In this document: in pieces, positions 35,033 to 42,912 of the stretch
Layout: each line of letters starts with the position of its first letter
Numbering within the stretch: position 1 is the stretch's first letter
Origin: Myxococcales bacterium
Lineage (GTDB): Bacteria; Myxococcota_A; Polyangia; Polyangiales; Houyiibacteriaceae
DNA length: 42,912 nucleotides
Assembly: GCA_024643985.1 (NCBI GenBank)
Contig: JAHELW010000006.1
Span: forward strand, 1 to 42,912
Reading direction: 5' to 3'
Translations under genes and position numbers: made by a program
Notes under the pieces: generated by a model
What the model was told of the DNA's origin: nothing
The model's input: only the letters and a program-made list of their open reading frames with translations
Databases searched by the model: none

Positions 35033-37714
35033 TTGTCGGATGGATCCAGCCCTGTCGTCGATCTGGGTGGCCTTGCACCTACGCTCGGCAAGACCTGCAG
35101 TGGGTACCTCGGTGGATATCGCCGGGCGTTCGAGGACGCAGTGCGCCGCGGGGATCCGGGTGTCCTCACCGCAAGCGCTCATGCTCGGGCGCTCGATGGT
35201 CTCTTGAGCGCGCTCTACTGCGCGTCCGATGCGGCCACGCGGGCGTTAGGGCGCCAACCGCGCGGCCGCGTCGCTCTGGTGGCGGTCGGCGGCTATGGTC
35301 GTTCGACGCTCGGCTTGCACAGCGACGTCGACGTCGTGTTCCTCTGCGACGATTCCGACGATCCGTTCGTCGGCGCGCTGGCCGAGGGTTTGCTCTATCC
35401 GCTCTGGGACCTCGGCGTCGACATCGGGCACGCGGTGCGGAGCGTCGCAGAAACCCTCGGTCTCGCCCGAGAGGATATCCGCACCACGACTACCTTGATC
35501 GACTTCCGCCGTATCGCCGGAAGCGGCTCGCTCCTCGACGATCTCGAGCGCGGGGCGCGTGAGCAGGTATTCGAGCCTCATCTGGTCGAGTTTTTGAATG
35601 CGCTCGAGCAAGACACCGCGACACGGCACCGCCGTTTCGGCGGGAGCCTCTACCTTCTCGAGCCCGACGTGAAGCAGGGCCGCGGCGGCCTGCGCGACCT
35701 GGACGTCGCCGAGTGGGCCGCACGCGGACGCTGGGGAGCCCGAAACGAGCAGGACTACGTCCGCACCGGCGCGCTCTTGGCCCGCGAGGTTCGCGAGCTC
35801 GAAGACGCACGCGAGATGCTTTGGCGCGTCAGAAACCTCCTGCATCTGAGAGCGAGCCGCCAGCAGGATCGACTCACCTTCGGGGACCAGGAAGACATCG
35901 CTCAAGAGCTCGGCTTCGTCGACGGTGTGACGCTGGGGGTCGAGCAGTTCATGCAGGCCTACTACCGGCATGCGAGGATCGTCGCCCTCACCGCGGAGCG
36001 CATGCTGGACCGAGCGCGCCCCCGCAGCCGAGCCGCGACGTTTCGGAAGCTCGCGCATGGAATCATTCTCGCCGACGGCGCAATCACGCTCGAGAACCCC
36101 CAGCGGCTCGACGACGACCCCGCCTTGGCGTTGCGCTTCTACCATCAGGCAATTCGCCATCACCGGCGCCCGGACCACTCGGCCCTAGACGCGATCGCAC
36201 GCATTGCCCCGGACAAACGATGGAGACTTCGGCTCCAGGATTCCGAGGAAGCCACTCAGCTCTTTCTGTCCTTGCTGAAGAACATCGATGAGACCGCGTT
36301 TCGCAGCGGTTCCACGGCCGCCGAGCTCTACGAGGTGGGGCTCGTTTCTGCGATGGTTCCCGAGTTCGGGCCGCTCGTCGGTCGCGTCTACCACGACGTC
36401 TTTCACGTCTACACGGCCGATGTGCATGCGGTGAAGGCGCTCGAGCACCTGCAGGCGTTGACGCGCGGCGATAGCCGGGTTCATTCGCTCGCGGCACGCC
36501 TTGCGGCGGAGGCCCCTCGGCGACTTCCTTTGTTCCTCGCGGTCCTGCTGCACTCGCTTGGACGCGTTCGCGGCCGCGATCAGGAGGAGGAAGGCGCGCG
36601 AATGGCGGAGAGCGTCGCGATTCGCCTGGGACTCAGCGCAGCCGACGCCGAGCACGTCGGATGGCTGGTACGCAACCAGAGAGCGCTCTACCGATGGGCG
36701 ACGCAGCGGGACATCCACGATCCGCAAGGCCTCGTCGAGGTCATCCGTCTCGTGGAAACGCCGGAGCGACTGCGGGACCTCTTCCTCTGCACCGTCGCCA
36801 TCGTCTCGACGATCAACCCCAAGGCCATGACCTCCTGGAAAGCGCGCGCGCTCGACGACCTCTACCTGTCGACGCTCGCGGAGCTCGAGATGGGCGGACC
36901 GGCGCAAACCGAGAACCGCGTGCTCGAAGTGAAGCTGCAGGCCGTGGTTGGTTTCGCCGGAGACGCCGGCCGAGATGAGCTTCAGAGCTTCATCGACGAA
37001 ATGCCGGACCGCTACTTCCTGGCAAACCCGGTCGACGTCGTTCGTCGGCACGCCCGTATCGCCCGCGACCGCGATGCTGGGCTCGTCACCGTGCGCGTCG
37101 GTCCAGGGCGCACCGAAGACGTGGAAGAAATCGTAGTAATCTCCGCCGACCGTTCCGGCCTGCTCGCAGACCTCACCGCCGTGTTTGCTGCGCATGACCT
37201 GTCGATCTTGACCGCGGAGATCTACACCCGGCGTCGGGAGAGCGGGGACGAGGCATTCGACGTGTTCTCCGTCAGAGTGGGCCACAACACGCCCGCGCCG
37301 GCTCGGCTTGCCGAGGAGCTTCAAGAAGACATCGCCCAGCGAATTACGAATCGGATCTCCGAGCAGGACCTAATCGCGCGTCAGAGCACGCCGCCTCCTT
37401 GGTCCGTGAGGCCCGGCCCCGACGTGCCGACCCACATCAGCGTCGATAACAACGCGTCGTTGAAGTACACCGTGGTGGACGTATTCACCCGGGATCGGAT
37501 CGGACTCCTGCATGAAATCGCCCGCACGCTTCACCAGCTCGATCTCAGCATCGCGGTTTCGAAGGTGAATACCGAGGGAGAGAGCGTTGCCGATGTGTTC
37601 TACGTCGCGGACGAGAACGGGCACAAGGTGCACGATCGGGACCGCCTGAAGCGGCTTCAGCAAGTGCTGTACAGCCGAATCCTGGCGCTTCACGCGCGTG
37701 CCGAGGCGCAATGA
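35033..37714 (+). CDS. glnD: Bifunctional-type [protein-PII] uridylyltransferase with degenerate HD domain
   Basis: VAVGGYGRSTLGLHSDVDVVFL nucleotidyltransferase motif; VFHVYTADVHAVKAL...HSLGRVRGRDQ HD-like region; two C-terminal ACT domains (VVISADRSGLLADLTAVFAAHDLSILTAEI; VVDVFTRDRIGLLHEIARTLHQLDLSIAVSKVNTEG); TTG start. Confidence 0.92.
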   Translation: MSDGSSPVVDLGGLAPTLGKTCSGYLGGYRRAFEDAVRRGDPGVLTASAHARALDGLLSALYCASDAATRALGRQPRGRVALVAVGGYGRSTLGLHSDVDVVFLCDDSDDPFVGALAEGLLYPLWDLGVDIGHAVRSVAETLGLAREDIRTTTTLIDFRRIAGSGSLLDDLERGAREQVFEPHLVEFLNALEQDTATRHRRFGGSLYLLEPDVKQGRGGLRDLDVAEWAARGRWGARNEQDYVRTGALLAREVRELEDAREMLWRVRNLLHLRASRQQDRLTFGDQEDIAQELGFVDGVTLGVEQFMQAYYRHARIVALTAERMLDRARPRSRAATFRKLAHGIILADGAITLENPQRLDDDPALALRFYHQAIRHHRRPDHSALDAIARIAPDKRWRLRLQDSEEATQLFLSLLKNIDETAFRSGSTAAELYEVGLVSAMVPEFGPLVGRVYHDVFHVYTADVHAVKALEHLQALTRGDSRVHSLAARLAAEAPRRLPLFLAVLLHSLGRVRGRDQEEEGARMAESVAIRLGLSAADAEHVGWLVRNQRALYRWATQRDIHDPQGLVEVIRLVETPERLRDLFLCTVAIVSTINPKAMTSWKARALDDLYLSTLAELEMGGPAQTENRVLEVKLQAVVGFAGDAGRDELQSFIDEMPDRYFLANPVDVVRRHARIARDRDAGLVTVRVGPGRTEDVEEIVVISADRSGLLADLTAVFAAHDLSILTAEIYTRRRESGDEAFDVFSVRVGHNTPAPARLAEELQEDIAQRITNRISEQDLIARQSTPPPWSVRPGPDVPTHISVDNNASLKYTVVDVFTRDRIGLLHEIARTLHQLDLSIAVSKVNTEGESVADVFYVADENGHKVHDRDRLKRLQQVLYSRILALHARAEAQ

Positions 37715-38691
37715 GCACGGCGCGGTTGTCGCTCGCCGCGCTGCTCGGGGTGTGCGCCTGCGCGTCGGCGGCTACGACGGGCCCCGTCGAAAGCGGCCCC
37801 ACCGAGGTCGTGAGCCGACCCGCTGCGACGCCCAACGTGCTGCGAGGGGAAAGGCTCCTCGTCGAAGGGCGCGTGGACGAGGCGCGGCGCATCTTCGAGC
37901 AGGCCATCGCAGACGATCCCGACGACGCGCGAGCTTGGCTCGATCTCGGGCTCGCGCACGAAGCCCGGGAGGACATGGAGTCCGCGCGCGCGGCCTATCG
38001 GCGGGCGACGGAAATCGACCCACGTTTCGCGGAGGCGTTCAACAACCTCGGCGTTCTGTTGAGGGAGGCGGGTCAGCTCGCCGATGCTACGGGGGCCCTC
38101 GAGCGCGCCGTCGCGCTGGATCCGGACCTGTCGGCGGCGCGTTTCAACCTCGGCCTCGCGTACGAGGATCGAGGAAAGCTCGACGACGCGGAGCGGGAGT
38201 ATCTGGCCGCAATACGGCAGCTTCCTCGGGACCCGGTCCCGAAAATCAATCTGGCGATGATGTATCTTTCGATGGGCCGCACCCGCGATGCAGCCGCCCA
38301 GCTCCGAGGCGCGCGACCGCTGGTGCGCGACGACGTGCTGCTCTCGATTGCGGTGGGAGAAGGGCTGCGCCGCGCGGAGGCGCCGCGTGAGGCGATCGAC
38401 GTGCTGCAGTCGGCGCTCGACCGCAGCGGGGATAGGCCACCGACCGAGCTGCTCGCCGAGCTCGCGCTCGCCCACTATGCCGCCGGCGACTTCAGCTCCG
38501 CGGAGCAGACGATGCGCCGCGCGGTTCTCCAGGACGAGCTCGACCCGGCGCTTCAGTATGCGTACGGCTCCATTCTCGTGAAGCTAGGCCAAGTCGGCCG
38601 AGCAAAAGTGCACCTCAAGCGCGCTTTGAAGCTCGACCCAGACGGCCCCTATGCCGATCGCGCGCGCGGGCGTCTCGAGGCGCTCAAGTAG
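37711..38691 (+). CDS. TPR-repeat protein, possible lipoprotein
   Basis: LAALLGVCACAS lipobox-like N-terminus; multiple TPRs, e.g. ARAWLDLGLAHEAREDMESARAAYRRATEIDPRFAEAFNNLGVLLREAGQLADATGALERAVALDPD; ATGA overlap with glnD. Confidence 0.88.
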   Translation: MSTARLSLAALLGVCACASAATTGPVESGPTEVVSRPAATPNVLRGERLLVEGRVDEARRIFEQAIADDPDDARAWLDLGLAHEAREDMESARAAYRRATEIDPRFAEAFNNLGVLLREAGQLADATGALERAVALDPDLSAARFNLGLAYEDRGKLDDAEREYLAAIRQLPRDPVPKINLAMMYLSMGRTRDAAAQLRGARPLVRDDVLLSIAVGEGLRRAEAPREAIDVLQSALDRSGDRPPTELLAELALAHYAAGDFSSAEQTMRRAVLQDELDPALQYAYGSILVKLGQVGRAKVHLKRALKLDPDGPYADRARGRLEALK

Positions 38692-39271
38692 GCGGGCGGT
38701 AGCCCAGCCCGACGAGAAAAACTTCGTAGCTCTCGTTCCGAGTGGCCTCGGGCCGAATGATGCGGACTTTGCCAAACACGGAGCGAAGGCCGTCCCGCGC
38801 GTCCTCGAGCTCGGCACCCTGAAAGATCTTGGCGACGAACGCGCCGCCGGGTCGCAAGACCGCTTTGGCGAGCTCGAGCGCGCGCATCACGAGCTCGTAG
38901 CTTCGGTATTGATCCGCGTGACGCTGGCCGCTCGTCTTGGGCGCCATGTCGCTGATGACCAGGTCGAACGGCCCGCCTAGCGTCGAGGGATCCACCTCGA
39001 AGGCATCGGCCTCGAGAATCTCGGCATTCGGCGGAAGCGTGACGTCGGTGCTCGCGGGGTCGATCCCAACCACGCGGCCCGTGGGTCCGACCCGCTCTGC
39101 AGCGTACAGTGTCCACGAGCCCGGGCTCGCGCCGAGGTCGAGCACGCGCTGCCCCTTCTTGAACAGCGATACGCGCCGGTCGATTTCCTCGAGCTTGTAG
39201 ACCGACCGTGCGGGATACCCTTCGCGCCGTGCGCGGCGCCCGTGGTGATCCTGCTTTCGCCGTCGGGGCAG
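38684..39271 (-). CDS. rlmE: 23S rRNA (uridine-2'-O-)-methyltransferase; proposed CTG start
   Basis: RREGYPARSVYKLEEIDRRVSLFKKGQRVLDLGASPGSW..DLVISDMAPKTSG..AFVAKIFQG..NESYEVFLVG; homology extends upstream of the listed ORF start (39145) to CTG at 39269-39271 adjoining the rplC TAA. Confidence 0.88.
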   Translation of the reverse strand: MPRRRKQDHHGRRARREGYPARSVYKLEEIDRRVSLFKKGQRVLDLGASPGSWTLYAAERVGPTGRVVGIDPASTDVTLPPNAEILEADAFEVDPSTLGGPFDLVISDMAPKTSGQRHADQYRSYELVMRALELAKAVLRPGGAFVAKIFQGAELEDARDGLRSVFGKVRIIRPEATRNESYEVFLVGLGYRPPT

Positions 39272-40006
39272 TTAACCCTCGTCGGCCGCGTCTGCCGTCT
39301 CCGAGGCTTCTTCTTCGGGCTCCGCCTTCGGCGCGGGCTCGGGAAGCGGCACCGGCGCCTTCTTGATCGCGCCTTTGACCGTGAGGAAACCGTTGCGCGG
39401 GCCTGGAACGCCGCCGTCGACCAGCACGATGTTCTCGTCTGCGAGGATCTTCACGATTCGAAGATTGAGAATGGTGGCTTTCTTGTTGCCGTACTGGCCC
39501 GGCATCTTTTGGCCTCGAAGCGTGCGGCCGGGCGTCATGTTCATGCCGATCGAGCCGCCGTGACGCTTGTACTCGTGGGTGCCGTGGCCAACCGTTCCGG
39601 CGCCCGCGAAGTTGTGACGCTTCATCACGCCGGTGAAGCCTCGACCCTTGCTCGTGCCCGATACGTCGACGAACTGTCCGTCTTGAAAGATGTCGGCCAC
39701 GCCGAGCGTCTGGCCTACCTCGAAGCGCTCGAGAAGAGACGGATCCACGCGGAACTCCCGGACGATGCGAGGCGCATCGACCCCAGCCTTCGAAAAGACA
39801 CCCGCCTCGGGCTTGTTCACGAGCTTGGGCCTTCGCGAGCCGAAGCCGATCTGAAGGGCTGCGTAGCCGTCTTTGTCCGGCGTGCGCTTGCCGACCACGA
39901 CGCAGGGCCCCGCTTTGATCGCGGTGACGCGCCGAACCTCCCCGTCGTCGAGGAAGATTTGGGTATTGCCAAGCTTGGTGCCGATGAGGCCGGGATTCGT
40001 GTTCAC
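39272..40006 (-). CDS. rplC: 50S ribosomal protein L3
   Basis: PGLIGTKLGNTQIFLDDG, VSGTSKGRGFTGVMKRHNFAGAGTVGHGTHEYKRHGGSIGMNMTPGRTLRGQKMPGQYGNKKATILNL; acidic C-terminal tail. Confidence 0.93.
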   Translation of the reverse strand: MNTNPGLIGTKLGNTQIFLDDGEVRRVTAIKAGPCVVVGKRTPDKDGYAALQIGFGSRRPKLVNKPEAGVFSKAGVDAPRIVREFRVDPSLLERFEVGQTLGVADIFQDGQFVDVSGTSKGRGFTGVMKRHNFAGAGTVGHGTHEYKRHGGSIGMNMTPGRTLRGQKMPGQYGNKKATILNLRIVKILADENIVLVDGGVPGPRNGFLTVKGAIKKAPVPLPEPAPKAEPEEEASETADAADEG

Positions 40007-40044
40007 AGGTCTTCTCCCCCGGAAAAGGGCCGCAAAGATAGTGA

Positions 40045-40096
40045 GGGGCCCGGGCGAGTCAAGGCGCCCCGGGGCCCGGGGCCCGCCACGGGGCCA
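40045..40096. repeat. GC-rich palindromic cluster (GGGGCCCGGGC ... GCCCCGGGGCCCGGGGCCCG ... CGGGGCC)
   Basis: Direct reading of overlapping GGGGCCC/GGGCCCC palindromes in the tatD-rplC intergenic region; similar composition to 16412-16522. Confidence 0.75.
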
Positions 40097-40105
40097 AAAC
40101 CCCGG

Positions 40106-40885
40106 TCATTCGGCGATTTCGAAGATGCGCAGGGCGTTCTCGTACGTGGTTTCGGCGAGCGCCTCCGGGTCCTCGCCCCGGAGCTCCGCGACGCAGCGGG
40201 CCGTATGCGCTATATACGCGGGTTCATTACGTTTTCCGCGCTTCGGAATCGGTGCCAGGTACGGAGCGTCGGTCTCGACCAACAGCGCGTCGGCAGGCTG
40301 CTTTCGCGCCGCCTCCCGAACCGCCACCGCCTTTTTGAAGGTCACGATCCCACTGAACGACGAGACGAAGCCTAGGTCGAGGGCAGCCGCGGCAAAGGGG
40401 GCGTCCTCGCTGAAGCAATGGATGATCCCGCCGACGTCGCTCGCCCGCTCTTCTCGAAGGATTCGAAGCGTTTCCGCGGGAGCGGACCGCGTGTGAATCA
40501 CCAGCGGCTTGCGGAGCGCTCGCGCGATCGCGATCTGCCGTCGAAACGCCTCGGCTTGAGCGTCCCGCGGAGAGTGGTCGTAGTGAAAATCGAGCCCGGT
40601 CTCCCCGATCGCGACGACCGCTCGGTCGCGTCCCGCGTCCCGTATCGACTCGCAGAGGGCCTCGTCGAGATGCTTGGCGTCGTGTGGGTGAACGCCGACC
40701 GTCGCCGAGATGAAGTCCGGGTGGGCGTTCGCGATGTCCACTGCGGAGCGCACCGATGCCGCGTCGTGCGCGCATCCGATCGTGGTGATGCGGTCGACGC
40801 CCGCGTCTCTGGCCCGTGCCAATACCGCGTCGAGCTCTTCGTGGAGCCTCGGATCGTCCAGATGGCAATGGGTGTCGAACAACAT
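40106..40885 (-). CDS. tatD: TatD-family metal-dependent deoxyribonuclease
   Basis: MLFDTHCHLDDPRLHEELDAVLARA, ATVGVHPHDAK, AIGETGLDFHYDHSPRDAQAEAFRRQIAIA, LVIHTRSA, LVETDAPYLAPIPKRGKRNEPAYI. Confidence 0.95.
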   Translation of the reverse strand: MLFDTHCHLDDPRLHEELDAVLARARDAGVDRITTIGCAHDAASVRSAVDIANAHPDFISATVGVHPHDAKHLDEALCESIRDAGRDRAVVAIGETGLDFHYDHSPRDAQAEAFRRQIAIARALRKPLVIHTRSAPAETLRILREERASDVGGIIHCFSEDAPFAAAALDLGFVSSFSGIVTFKKAVAVREAARKQPADALLVETDAPYLAPIPKRGKRNEPAYIAHTARCVAELRGEDPEALAETTYENALRIFEIAE

Positions 40886-40895
40886 GACGCGACGC

Positions 40896-41906
40896 CTAGA
40901 GAGGGTGATGGGACTCTCGGATCGAGGCAAGCAGGGCTCGTGCCTCCGAGCTTTTCGGAGCCAGCTGCTCGAGCGCGGCTTCGTACATAGGTCGTTCCGC
41001 CTTTCGACTTCGCCGAAACGCACGCGCCAAGTCCGGCACGAGCTGAGCGAGGCCCAGCTCCCCGACGAGCTGAATCGCGTACTGACGCGCCTCGATGCGC
41101 CAGCTCCGCACGAGCTTGCGGATCACGCGAAGGCCCTCGGGATCGCCCATGCGAACGAGGGCGCGCGCCGCAGCGGCGCGAAGGATCGGTGAGCGCCAGC
41201 GGTGCTTCGCGAGGCGGGTGAGCTCGATCCGGGAGCGCTGGTCTTCGAGGTCGCCGAGCCCAATCGCCGCAGGAAACGCGCGATCGGGTCGCTCGAGGGC
41301 GGCCCGCAAAAGCGACGCGCCACGCCCGTCACCGAGCGCGGCCAGAGACGCCGCGGCTCCGAAGCGGACGCGCTCGACCGGATCGTCGAGTAGCGACGCG
41401 ATGGCGTCGGCACATGTCTCCGCGCTCTGGTCTCCGAGGCACTGCGCGGCGAGCAGGCGGACCTCGGGGTCCTCGTCCTCCAACGCTCGAGCGATCTCGG
41501 GCACGTGCTCGTCCCCGAGCATCGACAGCGTCCACACCGCTGAGAACCGCATCTCGGGCCGCTGGTCTGCGAGCAGCGCCGCGATCGAAGGAGCGCTTTG
41601 CTCCGGTGCGACTCGCCCGAGCGCCAAGACCGCTGCCTGCCGCGCGGCCGGATGCGCGTCGTCAAACGCGGCGGTGAGGAGCCCGGCCGCCGATTCCGCC
41701 TCGAGCACGCCGAGCGATTCAAACGCGGCAGCGCGGACGGCGCCCTCCGGATCGCGCGACAGCACCACGAGTCCCTCGATCGCCTCCTCTCGACGGTCCT
41801 GCGGCGGATCGCCGAGCCGGGCCGCCGCCGCCACGCGGAAGCGAGGCTGCTCCGCGCGAACGTCTCGCAGCGCAGCATCGAAAGTCGGCGCCAGCGGTGG
41901 GATCAC
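40896..41906 (-). CDS. HEAT-repeat protein
   Basis: Repeats of the form DPEGAVRAAAFESLGVLEAESAAGLLTAAF / DEDPEVRLLAAQCLGDQSAETCADAIASLL; GTGA overlap with metG stop. Confidence 0.88.
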   Translation of the reverse strand: MIPPLAPTFDAALRDVRAEQPRFRVAAAARLGDPPQDRREEAIEGLVVLSRDPEGAVRAAAFESLGVLEAESAAGLLTAAFDDAHPAARQAAVLALGRVAPEQSAPSIAALLADQRPEMRFSAVWTLSMLGDEHVPEIARALEDEDPEVRLLAAQCLGDQSAETCADAIASLLDDPVERVRFGAAASLAALGDGRGASLLRAALERPDRAFPAAIGLGDLEDQRSRIELTRLAKHRWRSPILRAAAARALVRMGDPEGLRVIRKLVRSWRIEARQYAIQLVGELGLAQLVPDLARAFRRSRKAERPMYEAALEQLAPKSSEARALLASIRESHHPL

Positions 41907-42912
41907 TTCGCGCGTGACCCGGGTGCGACGTCGCGATCGACGAAGAGCACCGCGAGCCCGTCGTCGTCGCTCGCCGCGAGCAGCATGCCCTGCGAGAGCA
42001 GCCCCATCAGCTTGCGAGGCTTCAGGTTGGCGACGATCACCACGCGTTTTCCAACCAGCTCTTCCGGCGTGTAGTGCTCCGAGATGCCTGCGAGGATCTG
42101 CCGCGGCTCCGCTTCGCCGGCATCCACGACGAGCTTGAGGAGCTTTTTGCTCTTTTCGACCCTCTGGGCTTCCTTCACGAGCGCGACCCTCAGGTCGACC
42201 TTCATGAAGTCGTCGAATTCGATGAGCTCGTCCTCGTCTTGCTTGGATTCGTTCATGGCCGTGCCCTTGGATGTCTCCGGTTGAGTCGCTCCGACCCCCA
42301 AGCGCTCGAGGATCGAACGCTCCTGGCTTTCGTCGAAGCGAGGGAAGAGCGGCGTGGCTGCTTGCGTCTGCGTCCCTGGTCGGAGCCCGCCCCACGCGCT
42401 GGGCCAGAGGTCGACCTGCTCGGTCGGTAGAAGTGGCGCCATTCCTAGCTGAGCGCGAAGCTCGTTGCACTTCGACGGCATGACGGGGAACAGCATCACC
42501 GACAGCCAACGGAGAGTTTCGAGCACCGTGTAGCAAACCTGCTCGAGCCGCGTCTTGTCGTCTTGCTTCGCGAGCTTCCAGGGCTCCGTCGAGTCCACGT
42601 ACTTGTTCGCCGCGGACACCAGCTCCCAGGTAGTATCGAGCGCCCGGTGAAACGAGAGCGCGTCGAGGTGGCGTGCCGTTTCTTCTGCCGCCGAGCGCGC
42701 CTTCGCGATGAGCGCTCGGTCCGCTTCCCCGAGCCGCTCGAAATCCACGTGCGGCACTCGGCCGTCGAGATTCTTCTTCAGGATGCTCGCGACGATTCGG
42801 TTCATGAGATTGCCGAGGCCGTTCGCGAGCTCGCCGTTGTAGCGGTTCAAGAGATTTCGGTGGCTGAAGTCACCGTCTTGACCGAAGCCGACCTCACGCA
42901 TGAAGTAGTAGC
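41903..42912 (-). CDS. metG: Methionyl-tRNA synthetase, C-terminal part (runs off window edge; includes C-terminal tRNA-binding domain)
   Basis: YYFMREVGFGQDGDFSHRNLLNRYNGELANGLGNLMNR, KYVDSTEPWKLAKQ, C-terminal FDDFMKVDLRVALVKEAQRVEKSKKLLKLVVDAGEAEPRQILAGISEHYTPEELVGKRVVIVANLKPRKLMGLLSQGMLLA. Confidence 0.94.
   Translation of the reverse strand, partial: YYFMREVGFGQDGDFSHRNLLNRYNGELANGLGNLMNRIVASILKKNLDGRVPHVDFERLGEADRALIAKARSAAEETARHLDALSFHRALDTTWELVSAANKYVDSTEPWKLAKQDDKTRLEQVCYTVLETLRWLSVMLFPVMPSKCNELRAQLGMAPLLPTEQVDLWPSAWGGLRPGTQTQAATPLFPRFDESQERSILERLGVGATQPETSKGTAMNESKQDEDELIEFDDFMKVDLRVALVKEAQRVEKSKKLLKLVVDAGEAEPRQILAGISEHYTPEELVGKRVVIVANLKPRKLMGLLSQGMLLAASDDDGLAVLFVDRDVAPGSRAK

Noticed and set aside
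36185-37324. 379-aa minus-strand ORF opposite glnD
   Set aside because: Antisense to a confident gene.
1-42912. CRISPR arrays, tRNA/rRNA genes, transposons, phage, secondary metabolite clusters
   Set aside because: Scanned intergenic regions and ORF list; no regularly spaced repeats, tRNA-like cloverleaf, transposase, integrase or NRPS/PKS motifs recognised.

Overview
High-GC chromosomal window with about 34 tightly packed protein genes, mostly housekeeping. From gene content and protein style (FHA/zinc-ribbon proteins, Hanks-type kinase with HRDVSP loop, type IV pilus genes, Pro/Glu-rich linkers) I infer a Myxococcota / deltaproteobacterial-type genome. Recognisable blocks: SPOR protein <- -> gyrA; an Hsp70/J-protein pair; hisB-hisH-hisA-hisF; a two-repeat membrane-anchored protein; uppP-manC-manB (minus); MCE/MlaD-like and EI24 genes; two convergent FHA/zinc-ribbon paralogs plus a membrane protein; trpG-trpD-trpC; pilT - TPR/two-TM protein - Ser/Thr kinase - pilC - pilS (minus); purM-purN-oxidoreductase (minus); amidase - glnD - TPR protein; tatD - rplC - rlmE (minus); metG (partial) - HEAT protein (minus). 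No tRNA, rRNA, CRISPR array, transposase or phage gene was recognised. I found no obvious stand-alone novel system. Best leads: (1) a GlnD whose HD (uridylyl-removing) active site has lost several metal ligands while the nucleotidyltransferase motif is intact; (2) an Hsp70 with a ~200-aa Pro-rich/acidic repeat insert between its nucleotide-binding domain and interdomain linker and no obvious lid; (3) an rlmE gene whose only plausible start is a CTG abutting the rplC stop codon; (4) interleaved GC-rich inverted repeats in an intergenic region; (5) a kinase plus TPR/TM gene inserted inside a pil cluster; (6) a convergent FHA paralog pair sharing a CTAG stop palindrome. All functional statements rest on motif recognition by eye; no database search was run.
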